From DATFMH01 sp035267045 (GTDB lineage Bacteria > Bacteroidota > Rhodothermia > Balneolales > DATFMH01): DNA of 6,769 nucleotides. The number at the start of each line of letters is the position of its first letter. The first letter of the stretch is position 1. Below, piece by piece: positions 1 through 5,563 of the stretch. Location: positions 1-6,769 of the forward strand of contig DATFMH010000112.1 in the NCBI GenBank assembly GCA_035267045.1, written 5' to 3'. The notes beneath the pieces were generated by a model, which saw only the letters and a list, made by a program, of their open reading frames with translations, was not told where the DNA came from and did no database searches. The position numbers and the translations under genes were made by a program.

Positions 1-166
1 AAAATTCTATGTAGGTGGATTGAAAAGGAACTTTTGCCGGTTTGCGAAGTGGATAACCATATTGAGCTTTCAACGGGGTTTGTAATACAAGTAACAAAAA
101 GGCCAAACATGTCAGTTTCAGCAACCAGTAGTTGGTGTTACTATTTGCGTCGTACCATTTTAACAT
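1..166 (-). CDS. N-terminal fragment of an exported or membrane-anchored protein, unknown family
   Basis: This open reading frame runs leftward off the window, so only its first 55 residues are visible. It begins MLKWYDANSNTNYW. A hydrophobic stretch follows at about residues 14-30 (TCLAFLLLVLQT), then LKAQ and YGYPLRKPAK. This reads as an N-terminal signal peptide with a likely cut after Lys-Ala or Ala-Gln, a common ending in Bacteroidota exported proteins, although an uncleaved signal anchor is possible. The ATG at 164-166 was chosen because a purine-rich AGAGG lies just upstream (171-175 on the minus strand), with a rather short spacing of four bases. The frame is open to the window edge. 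Nothing visible identifies the mature protein. It is followed upstream by a spacer with a nested inverted repeat (191-239). Confidence is good that a gene starts here, but its function is unknown. Confidence 0.72.
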   Translation of the reverse strand, partial: MLKWYDANSNTNYWLLKLTCLAFLLLVLQTPLKAQYGYPLRKPAKVPFQSTYIEF

Positions 167-190
167 AACTCCTCTAAATCTCTCTTTGCT

Positions 191-239
191 TAGATAAGTT
201 ATTTATTTTCCGAATAAATTCACATAGAAAATTTATCTA
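191..239 (-). repeat. nested inverted repeat in the leader of the 1-166 gene
   Basis: An outer seven-base pair of arms, TAGATAA (191-197) and TTATCTA (233-239), encloses an inner pair, ATTTATT (201-207) and AATAAAT (213-219), around the loop TTCCG. All fourteen pairs are Watson-Crick. It lies 25 bases upstream of the start codon at 166, so it could fold in the leader mRNA or act as an operator. The arms are almost pure A/T in an AT-rich spacer, so chance is a real alternative. Confidence 0.35.
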
Positions 240-302
240 TCATAAAAGTGCCTTGAATAGCCGAATTACGACTACATTATGGAATAAAAAGGGTACTATT
301 AA

Positions 303-323
303 TCATTTATAACCAATAAATGA
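303..323. repeat. perfect 8-bp inverted repeat between two minus-strand genes
   Basis: TCATTTAT (303-310) and ATAAATGA (316-323) are perfect inverted arms around the loop AACCA. The element lies downstream of the lipoprotein gene ending at 393 and upstream of the gene starting at 166. No T-run follows on either strand, so it is not a standard intrinsic terminator; an operator or an mRNA 3'-end hairpin is possible. The right half with its loop (AACCAATAAATGA, 311-323) recurs with one mismatch at 931-943, upstream of the lipoprotein start. The rest of the 167-392 spacer shows nothing I can name. Confidence 0.35.
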
Positions 324-392
324 CTGGGGAATATTAATTACACAATCCGTTATGTTTTTAGCTTTTATTATTTAATACACAATGGCAAACGT

Positions 393-884
393 TTACTCAG
401 CCCAATGTGACTCAAGCTCATGAAATCTCCTCACAAAATCTTTTGCGTCCGATTCGTTGAAACTGGCAAGAACCGGCTTATCCTCATCTTGTATTTTATT
501 AAAAGTCATGATGTGAGTATGATAATAAGTGATTTTTAATGCTCCGTCTTCATAAGTGATATCCTTTATTTCACTGATAGGATATTCAAGTTTTTTATTT
601 ACTAAGCTCTGAACATTTGATACTACAAAGTGGGAAAATTTATCGGCCCAGTTATTCCCATGATCCTTATTCTTTTCATTGTTTAAATCCTCATTTACCT
701 TAGCGAGTACATCTTTGGTCAACTGCATATAAATAGTAGAATCACTCATCACCAGGTTGACCTTTTGATCTTTTGTTGTAATGACTAATTCATCCCGGTT
801 GTTAATTTGAGCGTTTCTGTTACCGGAAGATTTGGAACATGCGATAATAAAAAGAGGCAGCAGGAATAACGTGAATTTTTTCAT
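393..884 (-). CDS. putative lipoprotein of unknown function
   Basis: This encodes a 163-residue exported lipoprotein. The N-terminus MKKFTLFLLPLFIIAC is a classic signal peptidase II signal: two lysines, a hydrophobic core, and the lipobox I13-I14-A15-C16, so Cys16 should be lipidated. A short Ser/Asn-rich linker follows. The mature part looks like one small alpha/beta domain: a beta-rich section near residues 32-53 (LVITTKDQKVNLVM, STIYMQL), a charged helical section near 56-75, a hydrophobic helix near 84-93, then EYPISEIKDITYEDGALKITYY near 100-121 and a final helix from about residue 145. No catalytic motif is visible and I do not recognise a named family. No acidic SDDD-type surface-export signal follows the cysteine, so an inner-leaflet periplasmic location is as likely as surface display. 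There is no clear Shine-Dalgarno before the ATG (upstream is AAATATTAAACC); the lipobox position fixes the start instead. Confidence 0.85.
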   Translation of the reverse strand: MKKFTLFLLPLFIIACSKSSGNRNAQINNRDELVITTKDQKVNLVMSDSTIYMQLTKDVLAKVNEDLNNEKNKDHGNNWADKFSHFVVSNVQSLVNKKLEYPISEIKDITYEDGALKITYYHTHIMTFNKIQDEDKPVLASFNESDAKDFVRRFHELESHWAE

Positions 885-1122
885 GGTTTAATATTTAGAT
901 GGATATTTCAAATCAACCTTCTGTGTTACCAACAAATAAATGATACGTCAATTTCCGCTATGAGTTTCACGTTAATGAAAAGGTAATTATTTGACGGGCA
1001 GAAACATCATAAAAATGGACATACTTTTGATAGAAAGGTTAATGACCTTTTTTCAATAATAGAGAAGGTTGTTTATAGCACTAATTTTAATTAAAAATAC
1101 CCCTGTTTTCACTATCTGCCAA
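885..1122. other. gene-free spacer, 238 bases
   Basis: This AT-rich spacer separates two minus-strand genes and should contain the lipoprotein promoter, but I cannot point to convincing -35/-10 or Bacteroidota TAnnTTTG elements. A small hairpin, AAAGGT-TAATG-ACCTTT (1034-1050), is followed by three more T's on the plus strand. No gene ends upstream of it on that strand, so it is not called as a terminator. AACAAATAAATGA (931-943) nearly repeats part of the inverted repeat at 303-323. Confidence 0.3.
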
Positions 1123-1224
1123 TCACTTACCATGTTTTATGAAATATCCGTAAACGAACAGGAAACCTATAAAACCAAAAGCAATTAGCGCGATTAGAAG
1201 CATAATAAAAGTATAATCGTCCAT
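1123..1224 (-). CDS. 33-residue single-pass membrane miniprotein
   Basis: The small frame encodes MDDYTFIMLLIALIAFGFIG followed by FLFVYGYFIKHGK and a TGA stop. Residues 5-29 form one strongly hydrophobic, Gly- and Phe-rich transmembrane helix. The acidic N-terminus (Asp2, Asp3) and basic C-terminus (Lys30, His31, Lys33) suggest an N-out, C-in orientation by the positive-inside rule. A good ribosome binding site, GAGGG, lies six bases before the ATG (1231-1235 on the minus strand), which is the main evidence that this is a gene and not a chance frame. The size and shape resemble small accessory subunits of membrane complexes such as CydX, KdpF or CcoQ types, but no partner complex is nearby and I see no diagnostic residues, so no function is assigned. 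It is divergent from the DUF4870 gene at 1428. It may be missed by annotation pipelines with a length cutoff. Confidence 0.6.
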   Translation of the reverse strand: MDDYTFIMLLIALIAFGFIGFLFVYGYFIKHGK

Positions 1225-1263
1225 CTTGATCCCTCGAATAGTTATAAGTATATGTTATTTTAT

Positions 1264-1290
1264 ATACATATGTATTATTTAATAAATAAT
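1264..1290. repeat. overlapping AT-rich palindromes in a divergent promoter region
   Basis: ATACATATGTAT (1264-1275) is a perfect 12-base palindrome. It overlaps ATTATTTA-A-TAAATAAT (1274-1290), a perfect palindrome around one base. Both lie in the roughly 200-base spacer between the divergent genes starting at 1224 and 1428. They could be operator or AT-rich promoter sequence. The surrounding composition is so rich in A and T that chance palindromes are expected, so this is a weak call. Confidence 0.25.
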
Positions 1291-1427
1291 ATGCGATAAG
1301 TAAAATAATTAATGTATAGTGTTATCATTTTTAGATTAATCGTTAATAAAATATTGTATTATTACCGGCAGGAATATTTATATTATTGATAGTTAAGTAC
1401 TTATACGTTAATCAATGTGGATGGATT

Positions 1428-1778
1428 ATGAATAATGAAAAAGGATTAGGAGAACGTCAATGGGCCATGTTATGTCATCTGGGAGCCTTGAGCGGATTTA
1501 TCATACCTTTTGGTAACATTATAGTACCTGCAGCAATATGGGTACTTAAAAGAGATGAATCGGCACTTATAGATGAGCAGGGTAAAGAGTCACTAAATTT
1601 CCAAATATCCCTTATGATCTACTATATCATCGCGGGAATATTGGTAATTGTGATAGTAGGCATCATATTACTCATACTTTTAGTGATATTTCAGGTTGTA
1701 TATATTATTAAGGCATCCATAAAAGTCGATGAAGGAGAGTCTTTCAGATATCCTTATACAATACGTTTCTTTAAATAA
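1428..1778 (+). CDS. DUF4870 (Tic20-like) small membrane protein
   Basis: This encodes a 116-residue integral membrane protein that matches the remembered DUF4870 pattern from end to end. The N-terminus has ERQWAMLCHLGALSGFIIPF (residues 9-28). A PxxxW segment follows at 34-38, then the charged loop KRDESALIDEQGKESLNFQ (41-59), a long hydrophobic region at 60-94 and the terminal signature FRYPYTIRFFK (106-116). Three helices are likely, at about 12-40, 60-77 and 78-95. The frame extends upstream to a TTG at 1386, but the extra 14 residues (MIVKYLYVNQCGWI) do not fit the family, so the ATG at 1428 was chosen; only a weak GGATGG precedes it. The family is widespread, its biochemical role is unknown, and a transport or channel-like role is only suggested by its Tic20-like fold. 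It converges on the minus-strand gene ending at 1862. Confidence 0.9.
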   Translation: MNNEKGLGERQWAMLCHLGALSGFIIPFGNIIVPAAIWVLKRDESALIDEQGKESLNFQISLMIYYIIAGILVIVIVGIILLILLVIFQVVYIIKASIKVDEGESFRYPYTIRFFK

Positions 1779-1807
1779 TGCCTCATAAATAACTGATATC
1801 TTAACGG

Positions 1808-1862
1808 GAGTAATACTCATTGTTCTACCTATTTGCCTAAATTACCTAAAGTAACTGTTACT
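1808..1862. repeat. two short palindromes between convergent genes
   Basis: The 83-base gap between the DUF4870 stop and the convergent gene at 1862 contains GAGTA-A-TACTC (1808-1818) and AGTAAC-T-GTTACT (1850-1862); the second reaches the stop codon of the minus-strand gene. Each is followed by the same trinucleotide CAT. One-base loops and the lack of a T-run argue against ordinary terminators. They could be operators, transcript-end structures or chance. Confidence 0.25.
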
Positions 1863-2386
1863 CATAATTGATTGTTTACGCTGTTATAATCTCTTATAAA
1901 TTCCTTCAGGAGATCGGATGCGGATCCTAAGATGTAGGGCAATTGATCCATTGAAACCAAACCGACCGCGGATGTTTCCCATGTGCTTGCTAGTGTTGGC
2001 ATTGATCTGTTAAGTGTGAGTTCCACAGGTTGATAAAAGTCGATTTCTACATTAAAAGGAATGAGTCCGCGTCCCGCATCCATAGTATTAATGTGGATAT
2101 ACAGATAGGGAGCATTATTTGCTTTTGCTCTTTCGGTATCATCGAGGACATGTAAACCGGATTGAATAAGAGAATCTTTAAATGAGTTGGTCAAATCAGG
2201 AACATTAAGTGCCATTTGTTGTGTAATCCGTTTACTGCCTTCAACATTTATCACGAGGTAAAAATTATGGATACCTTTAAGAGAACTTTGTTCCCTTTGG
2301 ATTTCACTTTGTTGAGCAGCTGCCGGGATGATCATTGCCAACGAAATTAATGTGACAGCTAAAAAAATGGATATCTTATATGTCAT
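1862..2386 (-). CDS. secreted/periplasmic protein of unknown function
   Basis: This encodes a 174-residue exported protein. The signal peptide MTYKISIFLAVTLISLAMII runs to P-A-A-A (21-24), with probable cleavage before Gln25-Gln26. The start at 2386 is supported by GAGAGG nine bases upstream (2396-2401 on the minus strand); the open frame extends ten codons further but only to an ATT, which is rejected. The mature part has a beta strand (FYLVINVEG, 42-50), a helix with ...LTNSFKDSLIQSGLHVLDD (65-83), a central strand (APYLYIHIN, 92-100), an amphipathic strand (NVEIDFYQPVELTL, 112-125), then STWETSAVG (134-142) and the closing helix LLKEFIRDYNSVN (159-171). This resembles a recurrent group of uncharacterised bacterial secreted proteins with an aWe...G motif and a C-terminal F-x-x-DY-x-x-N ending. 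That resemblance is from memory, and no function is known to me. No catalytic residues are evident. Confidence 0.85.
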   Translation of the reverse strand: MTYKISIFLAVTLISLAMIIPAAAQQSEIQREQSSLKGIHNFYLVINVEGSKRITQQMALNVPDLTNSFKDSLIQSGLHVLDDTERAKANNAPYLYIHINTMDAGRGLIPFNVEIDFYQPVELTLNRSMPTLASTWETSAVGLVSMDQLPYILGSASDLLKEFIRDYNSVNNQL

Positions 2387-2395
2387 GATCTGTAA

Positions 2396-2401
2396 CCTCT
2401 C
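2396..2401 (-). promoter_or_regulatory. ribosome binding site deciding the start at 2386
   Basis: The minus strand reads GAGAGG nine bases before the ATG at 2384-2386. The same hexamer precedes the Lon-like gene at 3094-3099. It places the start after the ten extra codons of the longer frame and immediately before the signal peptide. Confidence 0.7.
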
Positions 2402-2555
2402 TGTCGTGTCGATCAATATGTTATGATGTGTAAACTCATTGTTTAATATAATAATATTAGTAGAAATAACTGTTAGTTCGAGATAAACTGTTATTTTTAT
2501 AGGATGGTTATGACGGGTGAAAGAATGCGGAATTCGTAGGATGAAAACTGGATAA

Positions 2556-2747
2556 CTATCTCTTGGACTGCGAAGATTTTTTCTGAGCTTTTTTCTTCAA
2601 GTCCCTGCGGTATAAAATGTAAGCTAACACAAGCGAAGATAATACAACTATTATATTATGCGGGATATCAGCCGATGTGATTGTTTTCTTCATGGTCATA
2701 TAATCAATAACAAAAAGTATTATGATAAACCTGAAGATATGTTTCAT
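2556..2747 (-). CDS. small two-helix membrane protein, hypothetical
   Basis: This encodes a 63-residue protein with two predicted membrane helices. The first is FRFIIILFVIDYM (residues 5-17). A polar loop (TMKKTITSADIPHN) follows, then the second helix IIVVLSSLVLAYILY (32-46). A very basic tail, RRDLKKKAQKKSSQSKR, should lie in the cytoplasm and could contact nucleic acid, lipid head groups or a partner. I recognise no family. No Shine-Dalgarno is seen before the ATG at 2747, and Met17 or Met19 are alternative starts that would delete the first helix. Support comes from the coherent membrane topology and the absence of any competing frame in the 720 bases between the neighbouring genes. It is divergent from the Lon-like gene. 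Confidence 0.5.
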   Translation of the reverse strand: MKHIFRFIIILFVIDYMTMKKTITSADIPHNIIVVLSSLVLAYILYRRDLKKKAQKKSSQSKR

Positions 2748-2952
2748 TAAGCGTTTAGATGACTTCTGATTGTTGCCAGTTCATTGAGACTGCTAAGTTA
2801 TAAAAAATATCAAACGATATCGCCTGACTTTTAAAATATAACTGAAAATGAGGTTTTCATTTTAATGATTTATTGATTGTATGCATCGAAATAAAACACA
2901 TAAATATTATTAGTGTCTAAAAGTATATCCAAGGCATTAATAAATTTGAAAA

Positions 2953-2962
2953 TTGTATACAA
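2953..2962. promoter_or_regulatory. candidate operator palindrome TTGTATACAA
   Basis: This perfect 10-base palindrome lies about 147 bases before the Lon-like start codon. Its GTATAC core fits the general GT-N-AC layout known for operators of GntR-family repressors. No regulator gene is in the window and there is only one copy, so the assignment is inference from sequence shape. Confidence 0.25.
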
Positions 2963-3093
2963 ATCAATGTCCGTTTTTGTAAGTTTTTAATAAGAGAGAT
3001 GCTTACTAATTGAAAAAGGATAATAACACTAAAAGGTCACAACATTCATTTCTTTTCTGCAAAATTGTGATTCTGTATAACTATTTTTTAAAA

Positions 3094-3099
3094 GAGAGG
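3094..3099 (+). promoter_or_regulatory. ribosome binding site of the Lon-like gene
   Basis: GAGAGG precedes two adjacent in-frame starts. It is seven bases before TTG at 3107 and ten bases before ATG at 3110. The spacing favours TTG and the codon favours ATG; the two proteins differ by one residue. ATG is used here. Confidence 0.7.
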
Positions 3100-3109
3100 C
3101 GATAAATTG

Positions 3110-5563
3110 ATGGAAAATCCAAGAGAATTAAAATCCGAAGATTTATATACCTATTGCAACTTGAGTGACCAGGATTTTGTCACTACAAATGATCTGGAAG
3201 AATTACACAGTTTCATAGGACAGGATAGGGTGATTGATGCTGTGCGTTTTGGTATAAAAATGAAAAAGGATGGTTACAATATTTTTGCACTCGGGCCGGA
3301 TGAGACGGATAAAAAGAACCTGATCAGACATTATTTAAGACAAAGTGCCCTTCATGATGATGATGTAGGAGACTGGTGTTACATTAATAATTTTAAAGAA
3401 CATCATAAACCCAAGATTCTACGGTTACCAGCTGGAAAAGGGGTGGAATTACGAGATACGATGTCTAAACTGATTGACGATTTGCCAAGTATCTTAACAA
3501 CAGCTTTCGAAAGTGAAGAATACCAAAATCGTAAACAGGTCATTGATGAACAGAATAAGGATGAAGAAAATGAGTTATTCAGTCAGATAAGTGAAAAAGC
3601 ACAGGATAAGGGTTTTGCACTACTCAGGACACCGGCAGGTTTTACTTTTGCACCTTTGAAAGATGATGAGGTGATGTCTCCTGAAGACATTCAAAAGATA
3701 TCTGATGATGAGCGTGAGGAAATGGAAAGAGTAGTTGAAGAATTACAAAAAGATTTACAGCGTGTTCTTCGTCAAATGCCAGGAAGGCAAAGAGGAATGC
3801 GGGAACAGAAGAGAGAGTTAAACAAGGAGATAGCTCTTTATACAATAAAGGACATATTTGATGACGTACGTAAAAGATTTACGGAGATAGCCGAAGTCCA
3901 GGAATTTTTAGATGATGTGCAAAATGATATTGTTGAAAATGTTAAAGATATTATCGGTTCACAACAAGCAGGCGGAGGCTTATTATCATACATACAGGGA
4001 CAGCAGTCCATGGATACCGGTAATTACCCGCCGGACGAACATCCTGTTTTGATCCGTTATAGAATCAATGTTTTGGTTAATAACAGTGAGCTGAAAGGTG
4101 CTCCGGTTATTTATGAAGATAACCCTACCTACAAAAATCTGATTGGACGGATTGAATACCGGGCTCAGTTAGGGGCTTTAATGACCGACTTTAATCTAAT
4201 AAAGGCCGGCGCATTGCATCGTGCCAATAATGGTTACCTGATTGTTGATGCGCGTAAAGTTTTGATGGAGCCTTTTGCATGGGAAGGATTAAAACGAGTA
4301 TTAAAATCCGGAAAACTACGCATTGAATCTCCCGGTGAATCCTACGGGTTAATAAGCACGGTTTCCCTTGAACCGGAACCCGTTGAAATAAATGTCAAAG
4401 TTATTCTTCTGGGTGAACGTTTTCTCTACTATCTATTATGTACTTATGATCCGGACTTTAAAGATTTATTTAAAGTGGAAGCGGATTTTAATGATGAGAT
4501 GGACCGGAATACTAAAAATCAATTATTATATGCACAGATGATAGCTGACATGGTTAAAGAATACAACCTTTTACCAATGGATAAAGCAGCAGTAGCCAGG
4601 GTCATTGAACATAGCTCCCGTTTGGTTAATGATAAAGAAAAAATATCTATTCAAACCCATAATATTCATGATTTGCTCAGGGAATCTAATCATTGGGCAG
4701 AAGATAACAAACACGAAAAAATACAATCGGAGGATGTACAAAAAGCGATTGATCAACAAAAATATCGATCCGGAAGGATAAAAGATATAGTTCAGGAAAC
4801 AATTCGACGCAATACAATATTTGTTGACACATCAGGTGAAAAAACAGGTCAGATTAACGGCTTGTCTGTGCTTATGATTGGTAAATCGATATTTGGACGG
4901 CCGACACGGATTACAGCGAGAGTCCAGCTCGGTAAAGGAGAAGTGATTGACATTGAAAGGGAAGTGGAATTAAGCGGACCCATCCATTCAAAAGGTGTTA
5001 TGATACTGTCTGGTTTTCTTGGTGAGCGATATGGAAACCAAAAACCATTGTCGTTAAAAGCGAGCCTCGTTTTTGAGCAGTCGTACAGCGGAGTAGAAGG
5101 AGATAGTGCATCCTCGGCAGAGTTGTACGTTCTGTTATCAGCTATATCCGGTGTACCTGTTAAACAATGCTTTGCCGTAACCGGGTCGGTAAACCAACAT
5201 GGTGAAATTCAGCCGATCGGGGGCGTCAATGAAAAGATAGAGGGTTTCTTTGATATTTGTAATCAAAGAGGATTGACTGGAGAACAGGGTGTATTAATAC
5301 CTGAATCAAACGTTAAGAACCTGATGCTGCGGCAGGATGTTATTCAGGCGGTAGAGCAGGGAACATTTCATATATATCCGGTACAAACTGTTGATCAGGG
5401 AATGGAATTATTAACGGGGATGTCGATGGGAGAACGGAATGAGCAGGGACAATATCCGGGCGATACTATAAACCACAAAGTTGAGGATCGTTTAAATACT
5501 TTGGTTGAACGTCGAATGTTCTATTTGGGTATGCATGAGCATGATGGAAGGAAATGGGAATGA
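3110..5563 (+). CDS. Lon-family AAA protease (COG1067/LonB-like) with degenerate Walker A
   Basis: This encodes an 817-residue cytoplasmic protein with the domain order of COG1067 Lon-like proteases. The AAA start is IGQDRVIDAVRFG (residues 37-49) and GYNIFAL (55-61). The P-loop position reads GPDETDKK (62-69), where GxxGxGK[S/T] is expected: both later glycines and the Ser/Thr are lost and only Lys68 remains. A charged, helical, coiled-coil-like insertion spans about 125-290. The Walker B position is GYLIVDARKVL (375-385, Asp380), with Ala instead of the usual Glu after the Asp, as I recall for this family. Then come VKVILLGERFLYYLL (429-443) and DPDFKDLFKVEADF (447-460). The Lon peptidase domain covers about 575-775, with catalytic Ser666 in EGDSASS and Lys709 in GGVNEKIEGFF; the 43-residue spacing equals that of E. 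coli Lon Ser679-Lys722. No signal peptide is present. The stop overlaps the next gene, so the two are co-translated. Proteolytic activity is expected; ATP dependence is doubtful. Confidence 0.93.
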   Translation: MENPRELKSEDLYTYCNLSDQDFVTTNDLEELHSFIGQDRVIDAVRFGIKMKKDGYNIFALGPDETDKKNLIRHYLRQSALHDDDVGDWCYINNFKEHHKPKILRLPAGKGVELRDTMSKLIDDLPSILTTAFESEEYQNRKQVIDEQNKDEENELFSQISEKAQDKGFALLRTPAGFTFAPLKDDEVMSPEDIQKISDDEREEMERVVEELQKDLQRVLRQMPGRQRGMREQKRELNKEIALYTIKDIFDDVRKRFTEIAEVQEFLDDVQNDIVENVKDIIGSQQAGGGLLSYIQGQQSMDTGNYPPDEHPVLIRYRINVLVNNSELKGAPVIYEDNPTYKNLIGRIEYRAQLGALMTDFNLIKAGALHRANNGYLIVDARKVLMEPFAWEGLKRVLKSGKLRIESPGESYGLISTVSLEPEPVEINVKVILLGERFLYYLLCTYDPDFKDLFKVEADFNDEMDRNTKNQLLYAQMIADMVKEYNLLPMDKAAVARVIEHSSRLVNDKEKISIQTHNIHDLLRESNHWAEDNKHEKIQSEDVQKAIDQQKYRSGRIKDIVQETIRRNTIFVDTSGEKTGQINGLSVLMIGKSIFGRPTRITARVQLGKGEVIDIEREVELSGPIHSKGVMILSGFLGERYGNQKPLSLKASLVFEQSYSGVEGDSASSAELYVLLSAISGVPVKQCFAVTGSVNQHGEIQPIGGVNEKIEGFFDICNQRGLTGEQGVLIPESNVKNLMLRQDVIQAVEQGTFHIYPVQTVDQGMELLTGMSMGERNEQGQYPGDTINHKVEDRLNTLVERRMFYLGMHEHDGRKWE
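5546..5551 (+). promoter_or_regulatory. internal ribosome binding site of the Usp gene
   Basis: GGAAGG within the last codons of the Lon-like gene lies eight bases before ATG 5560, but only two bases before the earlier in-frame ATG 5554. This selects 5560 as the start and gives an ATGA stop-start overlap. Confidence 0.7.

Larger units (their letters stand above)
2748..3109. other. 362-base AT-rich divergent intergenic region upstream of the Lon-like gene
   Basis: No coding frame of useful length is present. The region must hold the promoter of the Lon-like/Usp operon and perhaps that of the small gene at 2747. Visible structure includes ATATC-AAAC-GATAT (2807-2820), TGAAAA-TGAGG-TTTTCA (2843-2859) and the palindrome TTGTATACAA (2953-2962). 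I could not place -35/-10 boxes with confidence; TGTATAAC near 3074-3081 is a possible -10-like element, but nothing suitable lies at the right distance upstream. No CIRCE heat-shock element or sigma-54 GG/GC promoter is apparent. Confidence 0.4.

Noticed and set aside
1034..1053. Hairpin AAAGGT-TAATG-ACCTTT followed by T's on the plus strand
   Set aside because: The stem is only six weak pairs and no plus-strand gene lies upstream; as a minus-strand terminator for the 33-residue gene it lacks a T-run.
1386..1427. Upstream TTG extension of the DUF4870 protein
   Set aside because: The added residues do not match the family N-terminus, which begins shortly before ERQWAMLCHL; ATG 1428 fits.
2387..2416. 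Ten-codon N-terminal extension of the secreted protein, starting at ATT
   Set aside because: ATT is not a normal start, and GAGAGG at 2396-2401 with nine-base spacing supports ATG 2386 directly before the signal peptide.
2468..2494. Direct repeat AACTGTTA (2468-2475, 2487-2494; also 1853-1860)
   Set aside because: Eight-base repeats are expected by chance in this AT-rich sequence and the three copies have no consistent placement relative to genes.
3642..3845. Minus-strand open frame of 67 codons inside the Lon-like gene
   Set aside because: It is antisense to the well-supported helical insertion of the protease, has no ribosome binding site and its product has no family-like features.
4571..4759. 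Minus-strand open frame of 62 codons inside the Lon-like gene
   Set aside because: It is the antisense shadow of conserved AAA-region coding sequence; its hydrophobic look arises from the complement of Lys/Glu/Asn-rich codons.
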